Of a DNA stretch of 64,000 nucleotides, positions 37,319 through 46,284 are shown piece by piece (within the stretch, counting starts at the first letter, position 1; each line of letters starts with the position of its first letter). This stretch comes from Zhouia spongiae. Its GTDB lineage: Bacteria > Bacteroidota > Bacteroidia > Flavobacteriales > Flavobacteriaceae. The notes under the pieces were generated by a model. That model did not search any database and was not told where the DNA came from. It saw only the letters and a list, made by a program, of their open reading frames with translations. The DNA lies in assembly GCF_022760175.1 (NCBI RefSeq), contig NZ_CP094326.1:1662804-1726803 (forward strand). Reading direction: 5' to 3'. The position numbers were made by a program, and so were the translations under genes.

Positions 37319-38887
37319 ATGATTACACAAAGTCAAGACATGTTTAAAGATAGAGTACTTGGGCATCCGGCCGGACTCTTCGTATTATTTTTTACAGAAA
37401 TGTGGGAGCGCTTTTCCTATTATGGAATGCGCGCTTTATTAGTATTGTTTTTAATAAGTTCGGCCGATAAAGGTGGATGGTCCTGGGATCAGGCCGAGGC
37501 TTTAAGCCTTTATGGTACTTATACGATGGGAGTGTATTTGACTCCTGTTATAGGTGGTTTGATCGCCGACAGGCTCATAGGATACAGGTGGGCTGTTGTT
37601 CTAGGGGCTTTTATCATGACCCTGGGACATGCTTCCATGGCAATTGAAACCCCGTTCTTCCTCTATGCCGGTTTATTGTGTCTGGTTCTAGGGAATGGGT
37701 TGTTTAAACCAAATATGACATCGATCATTCTAAATATTTATAAAGACCATCCCGAGAAAAAAGACGGAGCTTATTCTATTTTCTACATGGGGGTTAATGC
37801 CGGAGCTTTTCTGGGTATTATGTTGTGTGGTTATATAGGAGAGAATGTTTCCTGGTCATGGGGGTTCGGACTAGCCGGAATTTTTATGTTCTTCGGAATG
37901 TTACAATTCTATTTCACCCAAAACATTTTTGGAAATATAGGCTTGTCCCCTAAAAAACTAAAACGACTGGAGAGTGCCAAGGGTGATTTCGTTGAATCTG
38001 AGGAGAAGGTTAAGGAAAAAGCAGCGCCTGTGCCCGGTAATGTGGTTCGTGACCGTTTAATAGCTGTTTTTATATTTTCAATATTTACAGTTTTTTTCTG
38101 GGCTGCTTTTGAGCAGGCAGGAGGGTCGATGACAATCTTTGCCGATCAGTTTACACAAAGAGAATTATCCGGAAACTATGGCCTGATATTCAGGGTTGTA
38201 GATGCAATGCTTACTATAATCCCATTAGGAATTATAACTTATGTGCTTATCTCATTATTTAAAATTACTTTTTCCAGGTATAGCGTTGGTAATATTATCT
38301 TGAGCCTTAGCTTTATCATTATCTGGGTTATTGTTTTATGGAAAGTATACAGGGATTACACCAGTGAATCTGTTGAAGTACCTGCTACCTGGTTCGGGAT
38401 TTTGAACTCTCTGTTTATTATTACATTCGCACCTGCATTTTCTAAATGGTGGGAAAGCAGGTATAATTTGTCGGGACCATTAAAGTTCGGATTGGGACTT
38501 GTGCTTTTGGGGCTTGGTTTTGGATTTTTAGCATACGGATCGCATGCTATCGTAGGTTCGGATTTTGTTAAAGTAAGTATGTTCTGGCTGATAGCAGCCT
38601 ACCTTTTCCATACGTTGGGCGAATTATGTATTTCGCCAGTAGGTTTATCATATGTCAGCAAACTGGTTCCTGCCAAATGGATAGGCCTGATGTTCGGGGT
38701 GTACTACTTGTTTATCGCTATGGGTAATAAACTGGCCGGTACCGTAGGAAGCTATATAGAAGTTATTCAGGAGAAATATTCTATTTCTACCTTCTTCCTT
38801 ATTTTTACCATTGTCCCCGTAGTGGCAGGCTTGTTAATGGCCCTGTTGAGTCCGGTTATGAAGAAACTAATGCATGGAGTAAAATAA
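37319..38887 (+). CDS. POT-family peptide transporter, copy 2
   Basis: 522 residues. It shares FFTEMWERFSYYGMRALLVL with its neighbour and GELCISPVGLSYVSKL in the C-terminal half, but has a longer middle with two extra hydrophobic segments (about 305-355), the usual insertion in longer bacterial POT proteins. The two genes are diverged paralogues, probably with different peptide preference. Its transcript probably ends at the hairpin 38913-38948, which lies within the convergent comEC coding region. Confidence 0.94.
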   Translation: MITQSQDMFKDRVLGHPAGLFVLFFTEMWERFSYYGMRALLVLFLISSADKGGWSWDQAEALSLYGTYTMGVYLTPVIGGLIADRLIGYRWAVVLGAFIMTLGHASMAIETPFFLYAGLLCLVLGNGLFKPNMTSIILNIYKDHPEKKDGAYSIFYMGVNAGAFLGIMLCGYIGENVSWSWGFGLAGIFMFFGMLQFYFTQNIFGNIGLSPKKLKRLESAKGDFVESEEKVKEKAAPVPGNVVRDRLIAVFIFSIFTVFFWAAFEQAGGSMTIFADQFTQRELSGNYGLIFRVVDAMLTIIPLGIITYVLISLFKITFSRYSVGNIILSLSFIIIWVIVLWKVYRDYTSESVEVPATWFGILNSLFIITFAPAFSKWWESRYNLSGPLKFGLGLVLLGLGFGFLAYGSHAIVGSDFVKVSMFWLIAAYLFHTLGELCISPVGLSYVSKLVPAKWIGLMFGVYYLFIAMGNKLAGTVGSYIEVIQEKYSISTFFLIFTIVPVVAGLLMALLSPVMKKLMHGVK

Positions 38888-38895
38888 AAGCTGTT

Positions 38896-40908
38896 TTATT
38901 CAATAATATAAGCTCCCTTTTCACCTGTGTAGTGGAAAGGGAGTTTTTCTTTTGTACAGGTTTCTTCCCAACGCTCTATATAGCTTTTATAATTGCTTCC
39001 GTCTGCGATGATAAGCTTAGGGTTTAAGCTGTCGATAGCTCTGGAGAGGTGAATTTTAGGAGATTGTGTAAGTAAAATAATGGGAGAGGAAGGCTGGTCG
39101 CTTATGTATTGGCTTGTGCTATCGATAACAATAATTGTTTCGTTTTTAAACCTGTATTCGTTCCTTATTGGCAAATACACCGTATTGCTTATATTTTCAC
39201 CCAGGCTGTAGCCGGATACAAGAGATTCTGATGCGTTTCGGTTATTTGTATAGACGGTAAGGCTGTCGTTTTGTATTGCCAGAAGTGTATTCCTGCTTTT
39301 ATGGAATATAATAAAACGTTCCGTATGCGTTTGATTGAAACTGAAGAACAATAAGAAGACCGATGCGATTAAAACCGGGCAATAGCGGAGTGTCTTTTTT
39401 TTATTCTGTAGATTGATGAGGAATAAAATGATGCCGATGATCATCAGGTAGGTGGTTATGATGAGGTAAAGATTAAAAGGGATATCTTTAAAGATAAATG
39501 TTTCCTGTTGTGAAATCCATTTCACAAAATCATTCATGGCCTGAATCAGGGTGTTGTAAATTATCACTAAAGAAGGCGGTAATAAATTGAGAAGGCTTAA
39601 TACAATGATCAATATACCACCGCCTATGATGACTCCTAAAAGCGGAATAATAACAAGATTGGAAACAAAAAATAAACCCGGGAATTGATGGAAGTAATAT
39701 AAGCCTAAAGGAGCGACACCTATTTGGGCAGCTAACGATACAGAGGATAGTTTCCAGAAATAATCTGCTAACTTCCACTTAAAGCGCAATAGTCTGTACA
39801 GTAAAGGTTGTAGCCAAACAATAAAGAGCACCGCCGTATAGCTTAATTGAAAGCCGACATCGAATATAAAAACCGGCCTGAAAAGGAGTAAGAAGAATAT
39901 TGAAATGGCAATAATGTTGTATGTACCGGCAGGTCTTTTGCGATGCCATGCATAGGCTAAAAAACTGAACATGGTTACAGCCCTTACTACTGATGGGGAT
40001 AAGCCTGCTATAACTGCATATCCCCATAGAATCAGTATGATTAAAAAAAGCTTTATCGTTTTTCCATGTTTATAACGCGCCAAGGGACCAAAGACCGTAT
40101 GAAGTATTAGCAGAAGTATGCCTATATGAAGTCCTGAGATGGCCAGAATATGAATAGCACCTGCATTGGCATAATCTGCATACGTTTCACTCGAAATCCC
40201 TTTTCGTTCTCCCAGCAGGAGGGCATTTAATATAGCCAGTACTTCAGGTTCAAAAGTTTGCGTTTCTAGGGAGGTTTGTATTTTTTTCCTGACGGCATGG
40301 GCTAATCCGACTATAGATGATGGCTCTTGAGGTTTTACGATATATTCTCCTTCTTGTAGATACAACTGATGGTGAATCAGCTTTTTTTTAAGGTGTTCTT
40401 TGTAATTAAATTGATGAGGGTTTAGTGGAGGCTTGACTTTTTGTGGGGTAATTTTGGTGTATATCAGGTCATCAGGTTTTAAATTAACTGTATTGAAGTC
40501 TTTTTTAATATTGACAACCAGGCTGCCTGTCGACTTGGTTTCGTTAATGCCGGTTACTTCAGCTTCAAGTCTTGAATAATTATCATTTGATTTTAGACTG
40601 CTTTTGATTTTGAGTATAAAAGTATTGTCTTGCCTGGTAACAATTAACCTTTCGAAATAGATAGAACTGTTTTTGGGGTTACTGAGATATATGCTCAAAT
40701 AACCGATAAGGTATATTATCAGATAAGAGAGGATACTAAAAAGCAGTGATCGTTTTCTCCCTTTGATATACGTAAAAGTATAAATGATAAACAACGAAAC
40801 CAATACCCCAGCGATATATGATAAAGGAATAAATAGAGAATACCCTGTCAGGATACCTGCAATCAGTAGGGCAGTTAAACGTATAGGTATAAAGTTCAGC
40901 AACTTCAT
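38896..40908 (-). CDS. comEC: ComEC/Rec2-family DNA uptake channel protein
   Basis: 670 residues: N-terminal helices and DUF4131 region (about 1-190), then the Competence domain with ALLLGERKGISSETYADYANAG and ILAISGLHIGILL. The C-terminal part after about residue 520 is short and lacks the metal-binding motifs of the metallo-beta-lactamase domain found in long ComEC proteins. It would form the inner-membrane channel for single-stranded DNA in natural transformation. It is downstream of the NlpC/P60 gene on the same strand. The last codons encode the hairpin that ends the convergent transporter transcript. Confidence 0.9.
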   Translation of the reverse strand: MKLLNFIPIRLTALLIAGILTGYSLFIPLSYIAGVLVSLFIIYTFTYIKGRKRSLLFSILSYLIIYLIGYLSIYLSNPKNSSIYFERLIVTRQDNTFILKIKSSLKSNDNYSRLEAEVTGINETKSTGSLVVNIKKDFNTVNLKPDDLIYTKITPQKVKPPLNPHQFNYKEHLKKKLIHHQLYLQEGEYIVKPQEPSSIVGLAHAVRKKIQTSLETQTFEPEVLAILNALLLGERKGISSETYADYANAGAIHILAISGLHIGILLLILHTVFGPLARYKHGKTIKLFLIILILWGYAVIAGLSPSVVRAVTMFSFLAYAWHRKRPAGTYNIIAISIFFLLLFRPVFIFDVGFQLSYTAVLFIVWLQPLLYRLLRFKWKLADYFWKLSSVSLAAQIGVAPLGLYYFHQFPGLFFVSNLVIIPLLGVIIGGGILIIVLSLLNLLPPSLVIIYNTLIQAMNDFVKWISQQETFIFKDIPFNLYLIITTYLMIIGIILFLINLQNKKKTLRYCPVLIASVFLLFFSFNQTHTERFIIFHKSRNTLLAIQNDSLTVYTNNRNASESLVSGYSLGENISNTVYLPIRNEYRFKNETIIVIDSTSQYISDQPSSPIILLTQSPKIHLSRAIDSLNPKLIIADGSNYKSYIERWEETCTKEKLPFHYTGEKGAYIIE
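38913..38948 (+). terminator. Terminator for the POT operon, inside the comEC 3' end
   Basis: CTCCCTTTTCAC (38913-38924) pairs with GTGGAAAGGGAG (38932-38943) over 12 positions with one G-U wobble; the 7-base loop is followed by TTTTTCTTTT. It starts 26 bases after the transporter stop and is inside the comEC codons read on the other strand. Confidence 0.8.
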
Positions 40909-40985
40909 TGTATGAATTTACTGAATTTATTTCAGGAATTAAACTATAATTATTATTGGGTGATAGTGATTTTCGGATTGGTTGG

Positions 40986-41531
40986 TTACAATAATCGTTT
41001 TGCCTTGATAAAAGCATATTTCCAATAGCCTTCTCTTAAAGAAGAAACCAATACTCCCCTGGAAGTGGTAGAATGTATAAACAGTACTTCAGATTTCGTA
41101 TCCACAACCAAACCGACATGGTTTATTCTCTTGCTTTTTCTTCCAGTTGCAAAAAATAAAAGATCCCCTTTCTGTATTTCTTTAAGTTTTATGTCGACTC
41201 CTTGTTTGGCAATTTCAAATGAAGACCGGTTTACGGAAACACCATTGGTTGTATAGCTTTTATAGATAAGTCCGGAACAATCCATTCCGGATTTGGACAT
41301 GCCTCCGAACTTATAACGGGTGCCCTCAAACGAGAGCGCAGTTCTTATGATGTTATCAGTTTGACTGGGGATTTTATTATTCCTGCCTTTTATTTCATCT
41401 TTACTTTCTTTAACCGGTCTGGCTTTTACTGAAACCGTTCTTGTTTCCCTTTTCTGAGACGCTTTTTTTGATGACCCGCAGGAAGTCAATATAAGTACAG
41501 GGAGTAATAAAAAAGGTAAGATTCGCTTCAT
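40986..41531 (-). CDS. NlpC/P60 (C40) family peptidoglycan hydrolase, lipoprotein
   Basis: 181 residues from ATG 41531, where MKRILPFLLLPVLILTSCGSSKK is a lipoprotein signal with lipobox LTSC; the longer frame to 41618 would bury it. The C-terminal C40 domain has catalytic Cys in GMDCSGLIYKSY, His in RINHVGLVVD and a third polar residue in FIHSTTSRGV. It probably cleaves peptide cross-bridges in peptidoglycan. A basic linker (about 20-65) separates the anchor from the domain. It is followed on the same strand by comEC. Confidence 0.92.
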   Translation of the reverse strand: MKRILPFLLLPVLILTSCGSSKKASQKRETRTVSVKARPVKESKDEIKGRNNKIPSQTDNIIRTALSFEGTRYKFGGMSKSGMDCSGLIYKSYTTNGVSVNRSSFEIAKQGVDIKLKEIQKGDLLFFATGRKSKRINHVGLVVDTKSEVLFIHSTTSRGVLVSSLREGYWKYAFIKAKRLL

Positions 41532-41679
41532 AGTGTAGGTTTTGACGCAAATTACTAAAAATTGATTAATCATGAGCCTTGTGGAAATTAAGTGTTGGGA
41601 AAGAATTAAGTCCAACATGACAAAAAACAGTTTTTTAAAAGATTGTGATTTATAGATTTACACATGTAAAATAAAAAAT

Positions 41680-42948
41680 ATGTATAAATCCGTTTCAGCT
41701 GAGACCGCCGTTGAGTCTGTTAAATCGAATCAGAGAGTGTATATACAGGCAGCAGCCGCGGCTCCACAATTGTTAATAAGGGCATTAACGAACAGGTATC
41801 AAGATTTAAAGAACGTAGAAATATGTCACCTGCACACAGAAGGTGATGCTCCTTATGCAGATCCTCTGCTCAAAGAGCATTTTCATGTGAATTCTTTTTT
41901 CATCGGTCAAAATGTACGGCATACACTCAAGGCTGGTAACGGGTCGTATACTCCGGTATTTCTCAGTGAGCTTCCTCTATTGTTTAAACGAAATATTATA
42001 GATCTCGATGTGGCTTTAATTCATGTATCAGAACCCGATCGACATGGCTATTGCTCCTTGGGGGTGTCGATAGAGGCTACATTGGCAGCCATTGATAATG
42101 CGAGTTTAGTGATCGCTCAGGTAAATAAGCAAATGCCGAGGACTCATGGCGACGGGATTATACATATCTCGGAAGTTGACCTGTTTGTAGAATGCGACGA
42201 ACCTATTCCTGAACACAAGCTGGCCAAGCCTTCTTCCGTTGAAGAAAAGATTGGGGGGTATGTGGCGGAGCTGGTCGACGATAAAAGTACCTTGCAAATG
42301 GGCATTGGGGTAATTCCGGATGCCGTACTTTCTAAATTAGCAGGACATAAAGATCTGGGGCTCCATACGGAGATGTTTTCAGACGGGGTAATTGACCTGA
42401 TCTTAAAAAATGTCATAAACGGAAATTATAAAGCGATACTTCCCGGACGGTCGTTGGCTACCTTTCTGATGGGAACAAAGAGACTGTACGACTATGTCGA
42501 TGACAATCCGTTTATCGAGATGCGCACTTCCGATTATGTCAATGATGTAGCAACTATCAAGAAAAATAATAAGATGGTAGCTATTAATTCGGCTATAGAG
42601 GTAGACTTAACAGGCCAGGTATGTGCAGATTCGATAGGAACCAGGATGTATTCCGGAGTTGGCGGACAAATGGACTTTATAAGGGGAGCTTCATTAAGTG
42701 AAGGCGGAAAAGCAATCATCGCATTACCTTCAGTTACCAAATCAGGAATCAGCCGGATAGTTCCTAAGCTTAAACTCGGTGCAGGGGTAGTAACGACCCG
42801 GGCACATGTGCATTATGTTGTGACCGAAAATGGAGTTGCCAACCTTTACGGGAAAACAATAAACGAACGTGCTAAGGCCTTGATGCGAATTGCACATCCT
42901 GATCATCAGGAGGCCATTGATAAAGAATTTTTTGAATATAAGAAATAA
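41680..42948 (+). CDS. Acetyl-CoA hydrolase/CoA-transferase family protein (4-hydroxybutyrate/acetate CoA-transferase type)
   Basis: 422 residues, normal for this family. The N-terminal domain has VYIQAAAAAPQLLIRAL and EICHLHTEGDAPYADP. The C-terminal domain has LHTEMFSDGVIDL, GVGGQMDFIRGASLSEGGK and VTTRAHVHYVVTENGVA. Such enzymes move CoA between acyl groups through a glutamyl-CoA intermediate in the cytoplasm. The neighbours do not define the substrate. It is divergent from the C40 lipoprotein gene. Confidence 0.9.
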   Translation: MYKSVSAETAVESVKSNQRVYIQAAAAAPQLLIRALTNRYQDLKNVEICHLHTEGDAPYADPLLKEHFHVNSFFIGQNVRHTLKAGNGSYTPVFLSELPLLFKRNIIDLDVALIHVSEPDRHGYCSLGVSIEATLAAIDNASLVIAQVNKQMPRTHGDGIIHISEVDLFVECDEPIPEHKLAKPSSVEEKIGGYVAELVDDKSTLQMGIGVIPDAVLSKLAGHKDLGLHTEMFSDGVIDLILKNVINGNYKAILPGRSLATFLMGTKRLYDYVDDNPFIEMRTSDYVNDVATIKKNNKMVAINSAIEVDLTGQVCADSIGTRMYSGVGGQMDFIRGASLSEGGKAIIALPSVTKSGISRIVPKLKLGAGVVTTRAHVHYVVTENGVANLYGKTINERAKALMRIAHPDHQEAIDKEFFEYKK

Positions 42949-43022
42949 ATCAAGAGCGGGTTTAAAAGGGATAAAGACCCTGTTGCAGATTTAAGTCCCG
43001 TAATTATAAAAACACCACCGGT

Positions 43023-43550
43023 TCATTTTGTCGCATTATAGGTGTAAAGAAGCAGTTCTTCCCTGTCATCAGGTAATTTGACAGTGCCTTCGTATTTTAA
43101 TCCGAGTTTTTCCAGCAATCGTTGAGAAGCAAAGTTGTCTTTGGTGGTGATTGCATTGAGTCTTTCAATGCCAAATTCGGTAAAAGCCAGCTCTTTTAAT
43201 TTGTCAGAAGCTTCATAGGCATAACCTGTTTTCTCATATTCAGGTAAGAAAGCGAATCCGATATCAATACCTTCAAGGCCTTCGCGGTCGTAAAGGCCAC
43301 AAGTACCTGCTTTTTTACCATCCGATTTGCGGATAAGCGTATAGTTTGAGTATCCTAAATGCTTAAGTTGGGGTGTCATTCTTTCTTCTATGTAAGCAGT
43401 TGCAGCATCAATACTGTTAACACCCCGATCGCCGATATATTTAATAAATTTCGGGGTATTCATCAGTTTAAAGATGAATGCTGCATCTCCGGTATCGGTA
43501 GGTTTTAGTATAAGTCGTTCTGTTTCGTATGTTTTTATCTTTACCGGCAT
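43023..43550 (-). CDS. GNAT-family N-acetyltransferase (RimJ/RimL type)
   Basis: 175 residues. The N-terminal ETERLILKPTDTGDAAFIFKL is the usual start of RimJ/RimL-like acetyltransferases; the middle DIGFAFLPEYEKTGYAYEAS leads into the acetyl-CoA loop and NFASQRLLEKLGLKYEG closes the fold. It would transfer acetyl from acetyl-CoA to an amine, possibly a protein N-terminus or a small molecule; the substrate is unknown. It lies 34 bases after the PD40 protein gene on the same strand. Confidence 0.9.
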   Translation of the reverse strand: MPVKIKTYETERLILKPTDTGDAAFIFKLMNTPKFIKYIGDRGVNSIDAATAYIEERMTPQLKHLGYSNYTLIRKSDGKKAGTCGLYDREGLEGIDIGFAFLPEYEKTGYAYEASDKLKELAFTEFGIERLNAITTKDNFASQRLLEKLGLKYEGTVKLPDDREELLLYTYNATK

Positions 43551-43584
43551 GTTGTTATAAATCGTATGTTAGGTATGGGCGCCA

Positions 43585-44535
43585 CTATTCCTTTACAATA
43601 TTACCAATAGTAACTTTGTAAATTCTGCTTTGACCGTTCTCCGGTTGATTGAGAGCTTCTATAAGATCGCGTGTTGAAGTAAAATTGTGTATGGTTTTAA
43701 AATCACTTCTTTTACTGGTGAAATATAAAACATTCGAAGAGGGATCGATAAACGGACAATAATCCATTTGTTTTGAATTGATTTCATTGCCCAGGTTCAT
43801 GGCTTTTACCCATTCACCCTTTTCGTTTTTATAGCTGATATATAAATCGCCACTGCCCGCTCCGTCATTTCTGTTATAAGCGCTGAAGATCATATAGGAT
43901 TCGTCAGGAGCTACATAGGCATTAAATTCATATCCTTCAGTATTGATGGTTTCGTTTAATGATGAAGGTTGCGCGTATGATGAGCCGTTCCACTCACTAT
44001 AGAAAATATCATCTTTACCTTTAGTGCCAGAACGGTTGCTTGTGAAGTATAAGCTGTTATTAGCAACGACCGAAGGGTAAAACTCATCTTCGGGTGTATT
44101 TATGGGAGGCCCCGGATTGATTGGCGCTCCCCACTGAGCATTAATATCGGTCCTTTCAACATACCATATGTCGTAGTCTTTCGTGTTGTCAGTAGCTGAA
44201 TTTACAGGTCTGTTAGATACGAAGTACAGTCGACGGTTGTCAGGAGATAGAAAAGGCTCCAAATCACTATATCTTCCTGAAAAAGAAACTATTTCAGGCT
44301 TATCCCATTGTCCGTTTACTTTGTGGACCCGGACAATAACAGATACTTCTCCAAGCAGACTCTGTACAGTCAGGTATGCTTCATTTCCTGTTTGGGAAAT
44401 GGTAAAATCACGTATGTTATTAAACCCTTCAGGATGGATGAATACGGGCAGTACATTTTTATGTGATTGACCGTAAGATGTTATAACGGAGAGAGCCAGA
44501 GCTATAAACAGTAGTTTGGTGTTTTTCATATGCAT
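43585..44535 (-). CDS. Exported PD40/TolB-like beta-propeller protein
   Basis: 316 residues with a signal peptide (KNTKLLFIALALSVITSYGQ). At least four WD40-like PD40 repeats are visible: LEPFLSPDNRRLYFVSNRP, DEFYPSVVANNSLYFTSNRSG, YEFNAYVAPDESYMIFSAYNR and MDYCPFIDPSSNVLYFTSKRS. Repeats of this type form a propeller used for protein or carbohydrate binding in the periplasm. Met1 and Met3 (44529) are both possible starts. It follows a small lipoprotein gene on the same strand. Specific function unknown. Confidence 0.85.
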   Translation of the reverse strand: MHMKNTKLLFIALALSVITSYGQSHKNVLPVFIHPEGFNNIRDFTISQTGNEAYLTVQSLLGEVSVIVRVHKVNGQWDKPEIVSFSGRYSDLEPFLSPDNRRLYFVSNRPVNSATDNTKDYDIWYVERTDINAQWGAPINPGPPINTPEDEFYPSVVANNSLYFTSNRSGTKGKDDIFYSEWNGSSYAQPSSLNETINTEGYEFNAYVAPDESYMIFSAYNRNDGAGSGDLYISYKNEKGEWVKAMNLGNEINSKQMDYCPFIDPSSNVLYFTSKRSDFKTIHNFTSTRDLIEALNQPENGQSRIYKVTIGNIVKE

Positions 44536-44549
44536 AGCTATAAAAGCTG

Positions 44550-44951
44550 CTATTTAACAGGTTGGTTTTTCTTTTTTAAATAAAACTTAAATTGATCTGA
44601 GGATAATAACATCGAAACATCGGTGATGCTATCTACCTTAAATAGTCTTTTTTCTCCTTTGATCCGGATTATGATGGTGCTGTCTATGTTTTTCCAGGAA
44701 CCATTCATTTTAGATCCTAATTGTGTAATGATCTCTGTTTTTCCGTTCTCCTTGAAATTATAGGAGGTTTTAGGGCTGATGTCGATATCTATGGTGGTAT
44801 ATCTATTAGAAGTTACTTTTACATACCGTTGCATTTTGGTTACTTGCCAGTTATTTGTTATTCTGTTTTTAAGGTTATTATTGTTGCAGCAGGACAGAAA
44901 AACGGCGGTGATTAAAACAAGAAGGACTTTAAGCGGTTTGTCTGAAGGCAT
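44550..44951 (-). CDS. Small lipocalin-like lipoprotein, hypothetical
   Basis: 133 residues. The signal KVLLVLITAVFLSCCNNNN has a lipobox (LSCC). The mature part (NNWQVTKMQRYV, YNFKENGKTEIIT, GSWKNIDSTIIIRI) has the beta-strand pattern of lipocalin-like proteins common in Bacteroidota. The real start may be nearer the basic residues before the hydrophobic core. No ligand or role is known. It is 14 bases upstream of the PD40 gene and may be co-transcribed. Confidence 0.7.
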   Translation of the reverse strand: MPSDKPLKVLLVLITAVFLSCCNNNNLKNRITNNWQVTKMQRYVKVTSNRYTTIDIDISPKTSYNFKENGKTEIITQLGSKMNGSWKNIDSTIIIRIKGEKRLFKVDSITDVSMLLSSDQFKFYLKKKNQPVK

Positions 44952-45074
44952 GGTTTTGATGGAATTTGTTGGTCATGGTATAGGTTCAATAAATGATGTG
45001 ATACTTTGTCCGAAAAAACTTTTTACGCGATCATCGAGATTTATCCCGGATAGCTATCAGGAACTCGGATGCTT

Positions 45075-45111
45075 GCCCTTGTGAAATGTTCCTAAAGGAA
45101 TTTCACAGGGC
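45075..45111. repeat. Long imperfect hairpin
   Basis: Arms GCCC/GGGC, TGTGAAA/TTTCACA and TTCC/GGAA give 15 pairs with small bulges around loop TAAA. No T-run follows on either strand, so it is not a standard terminator. Confidence 0.55.
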
Positions 45112-45128
45112 TTGCGTCGAAATATTTT

Positions 45129-45163
45129 GCCCATGCGCGAGCTGGCTCCAAGGTAGTTTACCG
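45129..45163. repeat. Dispersed repeat, copy 1
   Basis: This 35-base segment matches 61452-61486 at 26 of 35 positions without gaps, with the core GAGCTGGCTCC against GAGCTTGCTCC. Both copies are in non-coding DNA. Confidence 0.35.
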
Positions 45164-45226
45164 GGTTGTTTAATTTCAATAGAGACAATGTTTTCTGTTG
45201 TACTTGTCTTTTTTAAATATGATTTT

Positions 45227-45658
45227 TTATTCTTGTTGGATTTTGTGGAATTTCATTACTGAGACGTCGTCTAGCCTCAGGTTCAATTTGCCATCGGTAT
45301 CGATATTAAAATTATTGATCTTTTTCATCATATTTAAAAAGACACTTTCTCCTTCGCCGCAATACATCATGGTTGTAGGGCCCGGTTCGCCGAAAGAGAT
45401 GGCATCCTCGTTAAGGGTATAGTCGGCAGTATATCCGTTGCAGCTATTGTTGCCTTCGACTTTCTGGTGTTCTTTGTTAAAAGTTATTTGAGGCTTTTTT
45501 TCTGGGTACAAGCCATCGAAGGCAATACGTGGCCCTGAGATGTATTCCAATTCCCAGGTGGTGTTATACAGTTGTTCGCTTTGCGATTTTTTGTTTGACG
45601 TACAGGAGGAGACGATCAGACTGAAAATAGCGATGAATAGAATTTGTGTAGTTTTCAT
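45227..45658 (-). CDS. META-domain lipoprotein (HslJ-like)
   Basis: 143 residues. The lipoprotein signal MKTTQILFIAIFSLIVSSC has lipobox VSSC. The META domain is recognised by NTTWELEYISG, EGNNSCNGYTADYTL, and GPTTMMYCGEGESVFLNMMKK, with the conserved cysteines. HslJ-type META proteins are envelope-associated and linked to heat or antibiotic stress, but the mechanism is unknown. The gene starts two bases after the stop of the Pr6Pr-type gene, so they form a unit. Confidence 0.88.
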   Translation of the reverse strand: MKTTQILFIAIFSLIVSSCTSNKKSQSEQLYNTTWELEYISGPRIAFDGLYPEKKPQITFNKEHQKVEGNNSCNGYTADYTLNEDAISFGEPGPTTMMYCGEGESVFLNMMKKINNFNIDTDGKLNLRLDDVSVMKFHKIQQE

Positions 45659-45660
45659 AA

Positions 45661-46284
45661 TTAGAAAGATTTATTATTGGTTATAAATTTACCTATTAGT
45701 ATCAAGGCGATCATGATGAGGATAGCTACCCCAAAGATAATACTTATTTTAATGAAAGAATTTTCATAGCCTATTTCAGGGATATTTAAAAAAGGATAGG
45801 GATAAAATTTTGAGAAATGACCTCTGATAAGTATAAAAGCAAGGTAGGCTACTGGATAAACCAGCCAGCTTAGAACGGACTTTAACTGAAGTTCTTTTTC
45901 GGTGATATGTCTTCCCCAGTAAATCAGAGTCCAAAGGGGGATTACCGTATGTAATAGTTCGTCTACGAAATATTGTAGGCCCCTGGGGTGCCAAAGGTCT
46001 CTCAAAACAAATTGATAGACCAGTCCAACAATGAGTATAAATACCGTGAGTGCCGTTAAAGTGCCCTTTTTCCAAAACAGGTGAAACGGGGTGCTTTTGA
46101 AGCCCGTCAGACGGGTTGTGAAAAATAATGCTAAAAGTAAATTAGTCAAAATAGTGAAAAAACTGAAAAAACGAATAATCGTTTCAGGGAGATCTGTCTG
46201 CCTGGTTTGTATCATAATAATAAACTGAGCGATTATAGCGAACCACCCTAGTATAAACCCGATTGTTTCTGATACTCCTTTCAT
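45661..46284 (-). CDS. Pr6Pr family six-helix membrane protein
   Basis: 207 residues with six hydrophobic helices. Family-typical sequence includes FFSFFTILTNLLLALFF in the second helix and ELLHTVIPLWTLIYW in the middle, with GHFSKFYPYPFLN before the last helix. The family is widespread in bacteria with unknown role. It is the first gene of a pair with the META lipoprotein. Confidence 0.85.
   Translation of the reverse strand: MKGVSETIGFILGWFAIIAQFIIMIQTRQTDLPETIIRFFSFFTILTNLLLALFFTTRLTGFKSTPFHLFWKKGTLTALTVFILIVGLVYQFVLRDLWHPRGLQYFVDELLHTVIPLWTLIYWGRHITEKELQLKSVLSWLVYPVAYLAFILIRGHFSKFYPYPFLNIPEIGYENSFIKISIIFGVAILIMIALILIGKFITNNKSF

Larger units (their letters stand above)
44952..45226. other. 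Non-coding stretch with palindromes and a dispersed repeat
   Basis: 275 bases without a gene. It contains the 10-bp palindrome GATAGCTATC (45049-45058), a long hairpin (45075-45111) and one copy of a dispersed repeat (45129-45163). The G+C content is visibly higher than in the flanks. Flavobacterial genomes often hold short repeated palindromes between genes, and this looks like one such island. Confidence 0.5.

Noticed and set aside
44721-45084. Plus-strand open frames opposite and beside the small lipoprotein gene
   Set aside because: They overlap the lipoprotein coding region and a repeat-rich stretch, with no recognisable domain or promoter.
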